Assembly (NCBI GenBank): GCA_030425285.1
Contig: JAUIAY010000002.1
Span: 62,001 to 126,000, forward strand
DNA from: Bacteroidia bacterium
GTDB taxonomy: Bacteria; Bacteroidota; Bacteroidia; Flavobacteriales; Flavobacteriaceae
Length of the DNA: 64,000 bases
Reading direction: 5' to 3'
Shown here piece after piece: positions 36,826 to 44,895 of the stretch. Every line of letters starts with the position of its first letter. Position 1 is the first letter of the stretch. A program made the translations under genes and the position numbers. The notes below the pieces were generated by a model. That model was not told the DNA's origin. It did no database searches and saw nothing but the letters and a program-made list of their open reading frames with translations.

Positions 36826-37574
36826 GGGTTAACTCTTTTTTTAATGAGGTTTATGATTTTTTGTCCTTTTAATTTTAGGCTATCATAGACAAAAAAGTAT
36901 TTTTCAGAAGCTACTCGTTGCATTATACCATGCATTTTAGAGTTTTTATAAATTTGGTGTAATGCTTTTTGCTGATCTTCTATAGAAAACGCATTTGGTG
37001 GTTTTGAGTTAGAAAATACTTTGTAAACAATAGCTACATCCTCATACTTTTCGTTGTAAAGTCCTGCTTCCATATTTTCTATAAAATTGTTTAAGCTTAT
37101 CTCGCTTTCGTGTATTTCGTCGTAGTATGAGTAATAATCATAAATAGCATCTTCTAGTTCTGTGCCTTGAAGATTTGCGATGTATCCAGAATTTTTAAGG
37201 GCCTCAAAACCTGTTTGATTTACATTTAAGTATTGCTCACCTAGTATGCGACCAATTTCAGGAACTAATTGCATTGGCATCGTATCTGTGTAAGTGTATT
37301 TTACATAATCTATTGCAGCACTATTGTGGCGTTTTCTTAAACTTTTAATTTGATTAATTTCAATAGTATCCTTTTGTATATTTTTACTGATACTATTTAA
37401 ATAACCTTGCAATTGGTTTGTTGTTTTTCTTCTTTCATTCCAATTGTTGATTTGTAGCGCAATGAGAATACCGATAACCACCAGAATGATTTCGCCAATG
37501 GCGTATTTTAGATATTTACTAGTTTTACCTTCACCAAGGAGTGTTCTACGGATGTTTCTAAAGAATTTAATCAT
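36822..37574 (-). CDS. DUF6090 family protein, array copy 6 (first in the operon)
   Basis: 250 aa. N-terminal variant MIKFFRNIRRTLLGEGK, then KYLKYAIGEIILVVIGILI and NNWNERRK. The exterior domain is helical (NQLQGYLNSISKNIQKDTIEINQ). Its start overlaps the stop of a 39-codon frame that begins with a truncated DUF6090 start. It is the most upstream complete copy, so the operon promoter probably lies beyond 37574. Confidence 0.85.
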   Translation of the reverse strand: MIKFFRNIRRTLLGEGKTSKYLKYAIGEIILVVIGILIALQINNWNERRKTTNQLQGYLNSISKNIQKDTIEINQIKSLRKRHNSAAIDYVKYTYTDTMPMQLVPEIGRILGEQYLNVNQTGFEALKNSGYIANLQGTELEDAIYDYYSYYDEIHESEISLNNFIENMEAGLYNEKYEDVAIVYKVFSNSKPPNAFSIEDQQKALHQIYKNSKMHGIMQRVASEKYFFVYDSLKLKGQKIINLIKKRVNP

Positions 37575-37690
37575 ATTTCACACATTTTAATTTTGAACTT
37601 TCCGCAAGCGGCTATCTCCACCAAAGGTCTGCTAGACCTTTGATTTTGCAAATGCAAAATTGCGTTTCGATAATGAAAGAACTTAATCAT
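37571..37690 (-). pseudogene. Truncated DUF6090 start fused to palindromic DNA (39-codon frame)
   Basis: It begins ATG and encodes MIKFF followed by HYRNAILHLQNQ, which comes from the palindromes rather than a DUF6090 protein. It ends in a TGA overlapping the start of array copy 6 (ATGA). It has the same arrangement as the 33653-33778 frame but with unrelated palindromes. Confidence 0.55.
37602..37660. repeat. Cluster of three perfect palindromes
   Basis: CCGC-AA-GCGG (37602-37611), CAAAGGTCT-GCT-AGACCTTTG (37622-37642) and ATTTTGCA-AA-TGCAAAAT (37643-37660), back to back. No T-run follows, so it is not a plain terminator. Confidence 0.85.
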
Positions 37691-37716
37691 GGGTTGGTTG
37701 GTTTTCTGTTGATGGT

Positions 37717-37776
37717 GTGGATTTGTTTATTTGTTCATAATGAGTTTGTTGTCTAATTTAGGAAAAAGATTTTATT
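37717..37776. repeat. Diverged 60-bp intergenic repeat, copy A
   Basis: It contains TTTGTTTATTTGTTCATAAT and AATTTAGGAAAAAGATTTTA. Related copies lie at 38927-38983 (B) and 40287-40347 (C). A and C align along their full length at roughly three-quarters identity. Confidence 0.65.
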
Positions 37777-37912
37777 GTTTTTTTATCAGCTTTGGAATGT
37801 TGCTATACTTAATGAATAGTAAACCGTCAAACCTGTCTTTTGCAATGAACTCGGCGGTGCTTCCACCATTTTCCATACCTAATAGCAATTGATTGGTGAA
37901 ATCGTTTTTAAT
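37772..37912 (-). pseudogene. Detached 3' end of an erythromycin-esterase-like gene
   Basis: About 45 codons from KNDFTNQLLLGMENGG to PKLIKKQ and stop, identical in protein sequence to the C-terminus of the complete gene at 38978-40198. There is no start codon, and an in-frame stop lies just upstream. At DNA level 37748-37909 matches 38955-39115 at about 95%. Confidence 0.9.
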
Positions 37913-37930
37913 TTTTAAATAAGAGTCGTT

Positions 37931-38018
37931 AGCCTACAATAAAATAGGCTTTCTTAAGTAGATGTAATTATAATTCTACCTAAAAAAGCCTACTAAAGAA
38001 AGATTGTAAAACAATCTT
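37931..38018 (-). terminator. Hairpin cluster downstream of the FN3 lipoprotein gene
   Basis: AAGATTGT/ACAATCTT (38000-38018) lies just after the stop. An 18-bp stem (arms 37945-37962 and 37975-37992, 16 pairs matching) follows. A competing hairpin AGCCTA/TAGGCT (37931-37950) uses part of the same arm. It probably ends transcription; the alternative pairings are notable. Confidence 0.6.
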
Positions 38019-38028
38019 TAATTTAATC

Positions 38029-38742
38029 TTATTCGCCTACAATTATGGTCACTCTGGCTGTAGCAGTAACGGCTTCACAATTGCCTATGGCCTCATCAAG
38101 GTAAATTAAGGAACCGCTTCCAGTACTGGTATTGGCATGGTAAACGCCTGGTGTGTATTCTGTAAGATGGCTGGCGCCTGATCCAACATTATTGCCTGTA
38201 GGTAAAGTTGAATCTGGTGTCCAAGAATATGTTCTTCCAACATTAGAAGGTATAGGGTCTGGACTGTATTCCAATATTTCTACATGATAGCTAACGGCGT
38301 CCTCTACAGCATTAATTTCAAAATAATTAACAATACCATAACCACCTGCACCTTCCCACCATCTACATTCTATATTTACCTCAAAAATGATTACTTCTGG
38401 TTGCGTAGTAAAAAAATATGGCGCTTGTGAAGTACCACCATTACCATCTCTTGCTTCTACATAGCCCTCATAAAGTGTTTCTGGTTCTAAACCTGAAAAA
38501 CTGTAGCTTAAGGAAGTACCTCCTGAAGCTATTTCTTGTCCGTCTAATATAATGGCATAAGTTACTTCATCTCCATCAGGATCGTTAGATTCTGTCCATT
38601 CAATAGTTGCGCCGTCAAATCTTATTTCTACAGTGTTAGCGGAGAAAATACCTGGTGCAGTATTGTTTGGATTATCGTCATTGTTTGAACAGGCGGTAAA
38701 AAGTAATAATAAGATGATTAATAAAGGGGTGTGATTTTTCAT
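38029..38742 (-). CDS. Lipoprotein with a fibronectin type III domain
   Basis: 237 aa. Lipobox (ILLLLFTAC) and an Asn/Asp-rich spacer (SNNDDNPNN). Residues about 30-118 form one FN3/cadherin-like domain (ATIEWTESNDPDGDEVTYAI, then YSFSGLEPETLYEGYVEARDGNGG). The remainder is beta-rich with two Cys and no named family. Likely surface-exposed. It lies between the complete and the detached copies of the esterase 3' end, so it may be part of an inserted segment. Confidence 0.8.
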   Translation of the reverse strand: MKNHTPLLIILLLLFTACSNNDDNPNNTAPGIFSANTVEIRFDGATIEWTESNDPDGDEVTYAIILDGQEIASGGTSLSYSFSGLEPETLYEGYVEARDGNGGTSQAPYFFTTQPEVIIFEVNIECRWWEGAGGYGIVNYFEINAVEDAVSYHVEILEYSPDPIPSNVGRTYSWTPDSTLPTGNNVGSGASHLTEYTPGVYHANTSTGSGSLIYLDEAIGNCEAVTATARVTIIVGE

Positions 38743-38926
38743 AATAGTGGTTTTTATTTAACATTTTCTCTATTACATCGATTGATTTTTAAAATGTCAT
38801 CACCTTTATTATTATTTTTAATACGAAGAGTTTTTTTAGGATAAATTTATTTTGTTTAGAAAAATGAAATAATAATGTTGCTGAATGATGGCTGTCGGGA
38901 TTGAACAGGACAGGTGTTGATTTGCT

Positions 38927-38983
38927 GGTTTGTTTATTTTATATTAAGAAGGATGTTGTTTAATTTAGGAAAAATATTTATTG
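38927..38983. repeat. Diverged intergenic repeat, copy B
   Basis: It contains GGTTTGTTTATTTTAT and TTTAATTTAGGAAAAATATT. It lies directly after the esterase stop and is also the outer part of the duplicated segment. Confidence 0.55.
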
Positions 38984-40198
38984 TTTTTTAATCAGCTTTG
39001 GAATGTTGCTATACTTAATGAATAGTAAACCGTCAAACCTGTCTTTTGCAATAAACTCGGCGGTACTTCCACCATTTTCCATACCTAGTAGCAATTGATT
39101 GGTGAAATCGTTTTTTGTATGGTTTTTTAAGTCCAGTACGTATTTTTCTTTTTGAAATTGGTTAAGGTGGTATGCCAGATAATTGGGGTCTTTATGTTCA
39201 AAATCAAACGAGTTATTGTAGTTCTGGTTTTTACCACTATAAACAACAGCTCCCATTGAATAGTATTTGTTGCCGAACGTATTTTTAAGATAATGCCCCA
39301 TCCAGTTTACATTGTAATTGGGCTTTGACTTGTTTTCAATGTGACTGTTTTGTGCCCAAATGATGATTTTAGATTCGGGATTATTTTCTTTGAACCATTT
39401 TACGGTTTCAAAAAGTGATTTGTCCCTAATGTTAGCGGTTACTGGCCAGCTCATTAATTCGCCCATATTGATTTTTGAATAGGTATCTATAAAAATCTCA
39501 TTCGATTTTTTTAAGGCACTGATTTCATTTTTTGTTGTGCCAGATTTTAATAAGTTGGTTAAATTGTTATCCAAAAAGGCATTGTAGTTATTTAAAAAAT
39601 CAACAAACCTATCTCGTTGCTTGTTGAATGCTATAGTGTCCTTGTCGTTTTCATATTGATATAAGTTGTTGAAACTTCTCATTTCCAACGGAACTGATTT
39701 AGCAAATAGGGAATCCAGCTGTTGAACTATATCACTCATGCGTTTTACAAGGTAGTTTTGCTGTGGTTGGCAATCTAACCCTTGGATTTTTAATGCTCCG
39801 TTATGTGATTTTGAATAGCTTACAAGGTCTTCAATTTCTTGCGAATTATAATAAAAATTTGAGCTAAACACACTTGTAAATTCTCTAGACGAAAGGGAAT
39901 CTATTTGCTCCCAAGCCAATGCCGCATCTCCATATCCAGATTCAAAAAGCACTAAATCGAAACCGAGTTCTTGATGTAAGAATTTAACCAATTCTGTTTT
40001 GGCTGCAAATACTTCCCCAAGTCCGTGGGTGTTTTCACCAAGCGCTATTATTTCTACATCTTTTAAGACTTCTTTAAATGCTGAAAGGTTTTCAAATTTT
40101 TCTAAATCTGAAGTAAACGCTATTGTAGCAGTGGAATTATTTTGGGCTTTACCAAAGTAAACGTTTAAAACCAATAGTAGTGTTAGAACTTTGTTCAT
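38978..40198 (-). CDS. Erythromycin esterase-like protein, secreted
   Basis: 406 aa. Signal peptide (LTLLLVLNVYFGKAQ). The family block LGENTHGLGEVFAAKTELVK (about 53-72) carries the conserved Glu and His of erythromycin esterases (PF05139); FDLVLFESGYGDAALAW and WAQNSHIEN follow. Relatives include macrolide esterases and others of unknown substrate, so resistance cannot be claimed. The C-terminal 45 residues also exist as a detached copy 1.2 kb downstream. Confidence 0.9.
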   Translation of the reverse strand: MNKVLTLLLVLNVYFGKAQNNSTATIAFTSDLEKFENLSAFKEVLKDVEIIALGENTHGLGEVFAAKTELVKFLHQELGFDLVLFESGYGDAALAWEQIDSLSSREFTSVFSSNFYYNSQEIEDLVSYSKSHNGALKIQGLDCQPQQNYLVKRMSDIVQQLDSLFAKSVPLEMRSFNNLYQYENDKDTIAFNKQRDRFVDFLNNYNAFLDNNLTNLLKSGTTKNEISALKKSNEIFIDTYSKINMGELMSWPVTANIRDKSLFETVKWFKENNPESKIIIWAQNSHIENKSKPNYNVNWMGHYLKNTFGNKYYSMGAVVYSGKNQNYNNSFDFEHKDPNYLAYHLNQFQKEKYVLDLKNHTKNDFTNQLLLGMENGGSTAEFIAKDRFDGLLFIKYSNIPKLIKKQ

Positions 40199-40286
40199 TC
40201 AATATTTTGTAAATGGTTGCAACCAACAAGATACATGATATTTTTATACTGAAACACATTTACTATTACAGGTGTTGTTTTTGTAG

Positions 40287-40347
40287 GTGGGTTTGTTTAT
40301 TCGTTTATAATGAGGTTGTTGCTGGATTTTATGGGAAATATTTTATT
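40287..40347. repeat. Diverged intergenic repeat, copy C
   Basis: It contains TTTGTTTATTCGTTTATAAT and TGGGAAATATTTTATT, aligned with copy A. It lies between the esterase start and the next lipoprotein gene. Confidence 0.65.
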
Positions 40348-40373
40348 AAAGCCTTTATATAAAAACCTCAAGC

Positions 40374-40400
40374 AAATACTTGAGGTTATTTTTCCGATGC
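40374..40400 (-). terminator. Rho-independent terminator
   Basis: AACCTCAAG and CTTGAGGTT form a 9-bp stem with loop CAAATA, flanked by A/T runs. It ends the lipoprotein gene upstream on the minus strand. Confidence 0.85.
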
Positions 40401-40437
40401 TTAAGGTCGGGGCAAGTTATTGGTTATTATTGTATAA

Positions 40438-40977
40438 TTAGTATCTCATGTCGAATTGTCCATGTCTTATTTCTACAATTACATCGTTTTCATCTATGGC
40501 ATCATATTCAAAAAATCCGCCTAAAATTCTATTCTCTATGTCGTGATAGAGGATTTCTAATTGCCCTGTATGTTGGTCGTTGGTTGCGTAATTGTAATCT
40601 ATATTATAAATACTGTATTTTCCACTGTTTGAATCGAGTTCGCTTTCTAAAGGGAAAATATCTCCAACATGCACATCTTGAGGTGTGACATTAGTAATTT
40701 TGATTCTAATGGATTGAGAAATGTAATCGGGTGATTGACCACCATCTCTAAAATAGATACTCAAATAATCTTCATTATCCCAAGAGACAAATTGTATATC
40801 GGCTGCTGCACCAGTTCCACTAAAACTTACTTTGGGCTTTAATAATTCACCATTTGCTCTACATTTTATCCCGCCTCTTCCATCATATACATAATATGGG
40901 TCGTAGGTATCTACAGGAGCTACATCGCAACTTGACAGTGTTATCAAGCAGATTATTATCATTAATTTTAATTTCAT
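40438..40977 (-). CDS. Small lipoprotein of unknown function
   Basis: 179 aa from the ATG at 40977 (MKLKLMIIICLITLSSC, clear lipobox). The longer frame adds 55 residues with no signal-peptide logic. The mature part is a beta domain (IRIKITNVTPQDVHVGDIFPL, EILYHDIENRILGGFFEYDAI), reminiscent of the DUF6252-type lipoproteins of this group, but I am not certain. A terminator follows. Last unit of the accessory region. Confidence 0.75.
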   Translation of the reverse strand: MKLKLMIIICLITLSSCDVAPVDTYDPYYVYDGRGGIKCRANGELLKPKVSFSGTGAAADIQFVSWDNEDYLSIYFRDGGQSPDYISQSIRIKITNVTPQDVHVGDIFPLESELDSNSGKYSIYNIDYNYATNDQHTGQLEILYHDIENRILGGFFEYDAIDENDVIVEIRHGQFDMRY

Positions 40978-41130
40978 TGTGTTGGTATTTTTAATGTAGA
41001 TACGTTTTATTAAAAAAGGTTGCGTCAAAAGTTTAATTATTTTTATAACAGTAGATTTTATACTGAAATGAATTGTGCTCCTATTGATAAAAATAGTTTT
41101 AATACCTATTAATTTCAAATTTTGAGCAAC

Positions 41131-41163
41131 AAAAAACCCCAAGCTTGCACTTGAGGTTTTCTT
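41131..41163 (-). terminator. Terminator after the ferredoxin gene
   Basis: AACCCCAAG and CTTGAGGTT pair with one mismatch around CTTGCA, with A-run and T-rich flanks. Closely similar in sequence to the terminator at 40374-40400. Confidence 0.75.
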
Positions 41164-41182
41164 TATTCTATTCTAAAACGCA

Positions 41183-41536
41183 TTAATCTTCTGGATGCAT
41201 AAAGCGTTGTTTTCCTAAAAGCACTTCATCGGTTTCTACATGGTCGTCGTCCGGTACACAGCAGTCCACTGGGCATACAGCCGCACATTGTGGCTCTTCA
41301 TGGAAACCTTTACACTCGGTACACTTATCTGGGACAATGTAGTATATCTCGTCACTAATGGGCTCCTGGGCTTCTTCAGCGTTTACGGCTTTTCCGTCGG
41401 GCAGTACAATATCTCCAGACAGACTGGTACCATCGTTATAACGCCAATCGTCTGCACCTTCATAAATAGCCGTATTTGGGCATTCCGGCTCGCATGCGCC
41501 ACAATTAATACATTCGTCTGTTATTATAATTGCCAT
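41183..41536 (-). CDS. 4Fe-4S dicluster ferredoxin
   Basis: 117 aa from the ATG at 41536 ([13 protein letters not shown]); the -7 promoter box at 41575-41582 lies inside the longer frame, which excludes the upstream start. Two clusters: [19 protein letters not shown] and [25 protein letters not shown]. It matches the 2[4Fe-4S] ferredoxins with an 8-9-residue insert in the second motif. A soluble electron carrier. Divergent from the acyl-CoA reductase-like gene, with overlapping promoters. Confidence 0.93.
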   Translation of the reverse strand: MAIIITDECINCGACEPECPNTAIYEGADDWRYNDGTSLSGDIVLPDGKAVNAEEAQEPISDEIYYIVPDKCTECKGFHEEPQCAAVCPVDCCVPDDDHVETDEVLLGKQRFMHPED

Positions 41537-41574
41537 AGTAATTTTTCGTTTAAGTTTGCGTACTTTTGCGACTG

Positions 41575-41605
41575 CAAAAATAAAGCCAAAACCATTCATA
41601 ACCAA
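41575..41605 (-). promoter_or_regulatory. Promoter of the ferredoxin gene
   Basis: On minus: TTG (41605-41603), a 20-base gap, TATTTTTG (41582-41575), an exact TAnnTTTG match. The leader would be about 30 bases. A plus-strand box TACTTTTG lies at 41561-41568 for the divergent gene, so the two promoters overlap. Confidence 0.65.
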
Positions 41606-41612
41606 ATGAACT

Positions 41613-42671
41613 ATGGATTTACAAAAAAGAATTGATGCATTTGCGAAATTAGGTGATTTTTTAAGGCAATTTAGTCAACCTAATTTTACTAAAAATGAGC
41701 ATGTGTTGTACAACGATCTCTTTTTTGATGGTTTTAAGCACCAAATAAAACTCGCCGAAGAACACAACGGTTGGTTTAATACAGACAATATCGTATTCGC
41801 GTTTAATAGCTGGGCTAATGCACTGACTGAAAGCAACCTAAATCAATGGCTTTCAAAATATAACTTTAACAGCGTAGAACCTAAAACGATTGCCATTATT
41901 ATGGCTGGGAATATTCCTTTGGTGGGCTTTCATGATTTTTTGGCCGTGTTGATTTCGGGCCATCAGGTTTTGGTAAAGCAATCGTCTAACGATAGTCAGC
42001 TTCTACCCTTTTTGACCAAGTATCTGGAATATGTAGAACCCGAATTTAAAGGCTGTATTCAATTCACTAAAGACAAATTGGAAAACTTTGATGCCGTGAT
42101 TGCCACAGGTAGTGACAACACCGCACGTTATTTTGAATACTATTTTAGAGGGAAGCCGTCCATTATTAGAAAGAACCGAAATTCGGTAGCCATTCTAACG
42201 GGTAATGAAACTCCTGAAGATTTTGAAAAGCTTTCAGAAGATATTTTTAGATACTACGGTTTGGGCTGTAGAAACGTATCGAAACTATTCGTTCCCAAAG
42301 ATTACAATTTTGATGGTTTCTTTCAAGGCATGTATCATTGGCATCCCATCATCGAGCAGACCAAATATTCCAACAATTACGACTACAACAAAGCCGTGTA
42401 TTTAATGAGCGAGTTTGACATGCTTGAAAATGGCTTTTTGATGATTAAGGAAGATGCCAGCTACGCCTCGCCTATTGCTACCGTATTCTACGAATACTAT
42501 GACAATCTAGAACAACTGCAACAAAAACTGCAAACCGATGCGGACCAGATACAATGTGTGGTTTCCAAGGATATTTTGCCAAACGAAGTGCCTTTTGGCG
42601 AAACCCAAAATCCGCAGCTTTGGGACTATGCCGATGGTGTGGATACCATTGCATTTTTGTTAAAAATATAG
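41613..42671 (+). CDS. LuxC-like acyl-CoA reductase
   Basis: 352 aa. It resembles the LuxC/acyl-CoA reductase family (PF05893): [39 protein letters not shown] (dinucleotide-binding region) and [19 protein letters not shown], with the likely catalytic Cys in GLGCRNVSK. Flavobacterial members are not linked to luminescence; the acyl substrate is unknown. It precedes serC-serA with a 73-base gap and its own promoter-like sequence. Confidence 0.88.
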   Translation: MDLQKRIDAFAKLGDFLRQFSQPNFTKNEHVLYNDLFFDGFKHQIKLAEEHNGWFNTDNIVFAFNSWANALTESNLNQWLSKYNFNSVEPKTIAIIMAGNIPLVGFHDFLAVLISGHQVLVKQSSNDSQLLPFLTKYLEYVEPEFKGCIQFTKDKLENFDAVIATGSDNTARYFEYYFRGKPSIIRKNRNSVAILTGNETPEDFEKLSEDIFRYYGLGCRNVSKLFVPKDYNFDGFFQGMYHWHPIIEQTKYSNNYDYNKAVYLMSEFDMLENGFLMIKEDASYASPIATVFYEYYDNLEQLQQKLQTDADQIQCVVSKDILPNEVPFGETQNPQLWDYADGVDTIAFLLKI

Positions 42672-42686
42672 TTGATAAATTATCAA
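42672..42686. promoter_or_regulatory. Palindrome upstream of serC (possible operator)
   Basis: TTGATAA-A-TTATCAA, a perfect 7-1-7 inverted repeat directly after the reductase stop and about 60 bases before serC. A -7-like CACCTTTG follows at 42717-42724, so the palindrome would sit at about -45. Confidence 0.45.
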
Positions 42687-42744
42687 TTTATTAACGCCTA
42701 TTTTATAAGAATTTAGCACCTTTGTGCATATTAAAAAACTCACC

Positions 42745-43806
42745 ATGAAAAGACATAATTTTAGTGCAGGACCTTGCATTTTACCTAAAGAAGTGATGCT
42801 AAAAGCTTCGGAAGCCATATTGGATTTTGACAACGGACTATCCTTGATAGAAATCTCACACAGAAGTAAACCTTTTGTGGATGTTATGGAAAATGCACGA
42901 GCCTTGGCCCTGGAATTATTGGGATTGGAAGGAAAAGGTTATAAAGCCTTGTTTTTACAAGGTGGTGCCAGCACTCAATTTTTAATGGTAGCCCTAAACA
43001 TGTTGGAAAAACGAGCAGGCTATCTAAATACAGGAACCTGGAGTGATAAGGCCATTAAGGAAGCACGTATTTATGATGATATTTATGAGGTAGCGTCTTC
43101 TAAAGAAGCTAACTACAATTATATCCCGAAAGGATACGACATACCAACAGACTACGATTATTTTCACTGCACCTCAAACAATACCATTTTTGGAACTCAA
43201 ATGAAGAGTTTTCCAGATTGTGAGATTCCAATGGTTTGTGACATGAGTAGTGATATTTTCTCACGTCAATTGGATTTTAGCAAATTTGATATTATTTATG
43301 CTGGAGCCCAAAAGAATATGGGTCCTGCCGGAACAACCTTGGTGGTGGTTCGTGAAGATGTACTAGGAAAGGTTTCGCGTAAGATTCCATCGATGATGGA
43401 TTATAAAGTACACATTAGCAAAAGTAGTATGTTCAACACGCCTCCTGTGTTTGCCGTTTATGTATCGATGTTGACTATGGAATGGCTTAAGAATTTAGGT
43501 GGTATTGCAGCTATTGAAAAAGAGAATGATAAAAAAGCTCAATTGATTTATTCTGAAATCGATTTAAACCCATTATTTAAAGGCTTTGCAACCAAGGAAG
43601 ACCGATCAACCATGAACGCGACCTTTACCTTGGCAAACGAGGATTTAAAGGAAACCTTTGAAACCATGGTAAAAGAAGCTGGAATAAACGGTTTAAATGG
43701 TCACCGTAGCGTGGGTGGTTACCGAGCATCTATGTACAATGCTCTGCCTCTTGAAAGTGTAGGTGTATTGGTAGATGTCATGAGTGAGTTGGAGCGTAAA
43801 GCATAA
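42745..43806 (+). CDS. serC: Phosphoserine aminotransferase
   Basis: 353 aa from the ATG at 42745 (MKRHNFSAGPCILP), the usual SerC start. PLP lysine is Lys190 in YAGAQKNMGPAG; FLQGGASTQF binds the cofactor phosphate, and SVGGYRASMYNA forms the C-terminal substrate site. It makes 3-phosphoserine from 3-phosphohydroxypyruvate. Paired with serA 31 bases downstream. Confidence 0.97.
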   Translation: MKRHNFSAGPCILPKEVMLKASEAILDFDNGLSLIEISHRSKPFVDVMENARALALELLGLEGKGYKALFLQGGASTQFLMVALNMLEKRAGYLNTGTWSDKAIKEARIYDDIYEVASSKEANYNYIPKGYDIPTDYDYFHCTSNNTIFGTQMKSFPDCEIPMVCDMSSDIFSRQLDFSKFDIIYAGAQKNMGPAGTTLVVVREDVLGKVSRKIPSMMDYKVHISKSSMFNTPPVFAVYVSMLTMEWLKNLGGIAAIEKENDKKAQLIYSEIDLNPLFKGFATKEDRSTMNATFTLANEDLKETFETMVKEAGINGLNGHRSVGGYRASMYNALPLESVGVLVDVMSELERKA

Positions 43807-43837
43807 CAAAACGATAATATATAAAAATCTAGTTTTA

Positions 43838-44800
43838 ATGAAAGTATTAGCAAACGACGGTATTTCAAATAGTGGTATTGAAGCATTGGAAGCAGGCGGA
43901 TTTGAGGTATTAACCACTACCGTTGCCCAAGAGCAATTAGAAAACTTTATTAATGAGAATGCCATTTCGGTACTGTTGGTACGTAGTGCTACCAAAGTGC
44001 GCAAAGACATTATAGATAACTGCGAGTCTTTAAAAATCATTGGTCGTGGTGGTGTTGGCATGGATAATATTGATGTGGAATATGCACGTAGCAAAGGAAT
44101 TCACGTCATTAATACACCTGCGGCTTCTTCACAATCTGTTGCGGAATTGGTTTTTGCTCACTTATTTGGTGGTGTTCGTTTTTTACACGATTCCAACCGA
44201 AATATGCCATTGGATGGTGATACCCAGTTTAAATCCTTAAAGAAGAACTATGCTAAAGGTGTGGAACTACGCGGAAAAACTTTGGGGATTATTGGTTTTG
44301 GGCGTATTGGTCGTGAAGTGGCTAAAATAGCTTTAGGTATTGGTATGAAGGTTGTTGCTACAGATAAGTTTGTTGGTAAGGCAGATATTAAGGTTGAATT
44401 CTATAATGGTCAGTTTATCAATGTAGAAATTGAAACCGAACCTATGAAAGATGTTATAAAACATTCCGATTTTATCACTTTACATGTTCCAGCACAGGAA
44501 GATTATGTAATTGGTGAAAAACAGTTTGAACAAATGAAAGATGGTGTGGGCATCATTAATGCTGCACGTGGTGGTGTAATTGATGAAGTAGCCTTGATAA
44601 AAGCTTTGGAATCAGGCAAAGTATCCTTTGCTGGTTTGGACACTTTTGAAGAAGAACCAAAACCTGCTATTCAAGTATTGATGAATGGTCGTATTTCCTT
44701 AACGCCACATATTGGAGCTGCCACCAACGAAGCTCAAGATCGTATTGGAACGGAATTGGCTTCTCAAATTATCAGTTTGTTAAAAGTTCAGGAGGCTTAA
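43838..44800 (+). CDS. serA: D-3-phosphoglycerate dehydrogenase, short form without ACT domain
   Basis: 320 aa from the ATG at 43838 (MKVLANDGIS). The NAD-binding motif is GIIGFGRIGREV; the catalytic Arg is in NAARGGVID, Glu in FEEEP and His in LTPHIGAATNEA. There is no regulatory ACT or ASB domain, so it is not expected to be inhibited by serine through that route. It provides the substrate for SerC upstream. The gene order serC-serA is typical of this group. Confidence 0.95.
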   Translation: MKVLANDGISNSGIEALEAGGFEVLTTTVAQEQLENFINENAISVLLVRSATKVRKDIIDNCESLKIIGRGGVGMDNIDVEYARSKGIHVINTPAASSQSVAELVFAHLFGGVRFLHDSNRNMPLDGDTQFKSLKKNYAKGVELRGKTLGIIGFGRIGREVAKIALGIGMKVVATDKFVGKADIKVEFYNGQFINVEIETEPMKDVIKHSDFITLHVPAQEDYVIGEKQFEQMKDGVGIINAARGGVIDEVALIKALESGKVSFAGLDTFEEEPKPAIQVLMNGRISLTPHIGAATNEAQDRIGTELASQIISLLKVQEA

Positions 44801-44895
44801 CCTTAAAAAATTAGTAGTTAGTGACTTTTTTCAGTAACTTGTGTCTAATTGAATGGTTACTACAGCAGTAGCTTCTTAACTTAAAACAAATTAAC

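Noticed and set aside
38978-40198. Macrolide resistance gene
   Set aside because: The erythromycin-esterase family is broad and mostly of unknown substrate, so the match does not support a resistance claim.
32525-40350. Chromosomal integron with gene cassettes
   Set aside because: Genes with recurring intergenic repeats invite this reading, but there is no integrase in the window and no attC-type core sites were found.
41240-41635. 131-codon plus-strand frame across the ferredoxin gene
   Set aside because: It is antisense to a clear 4Fe-4S ferredoxin with intact Cys motifs and is only its shadow.
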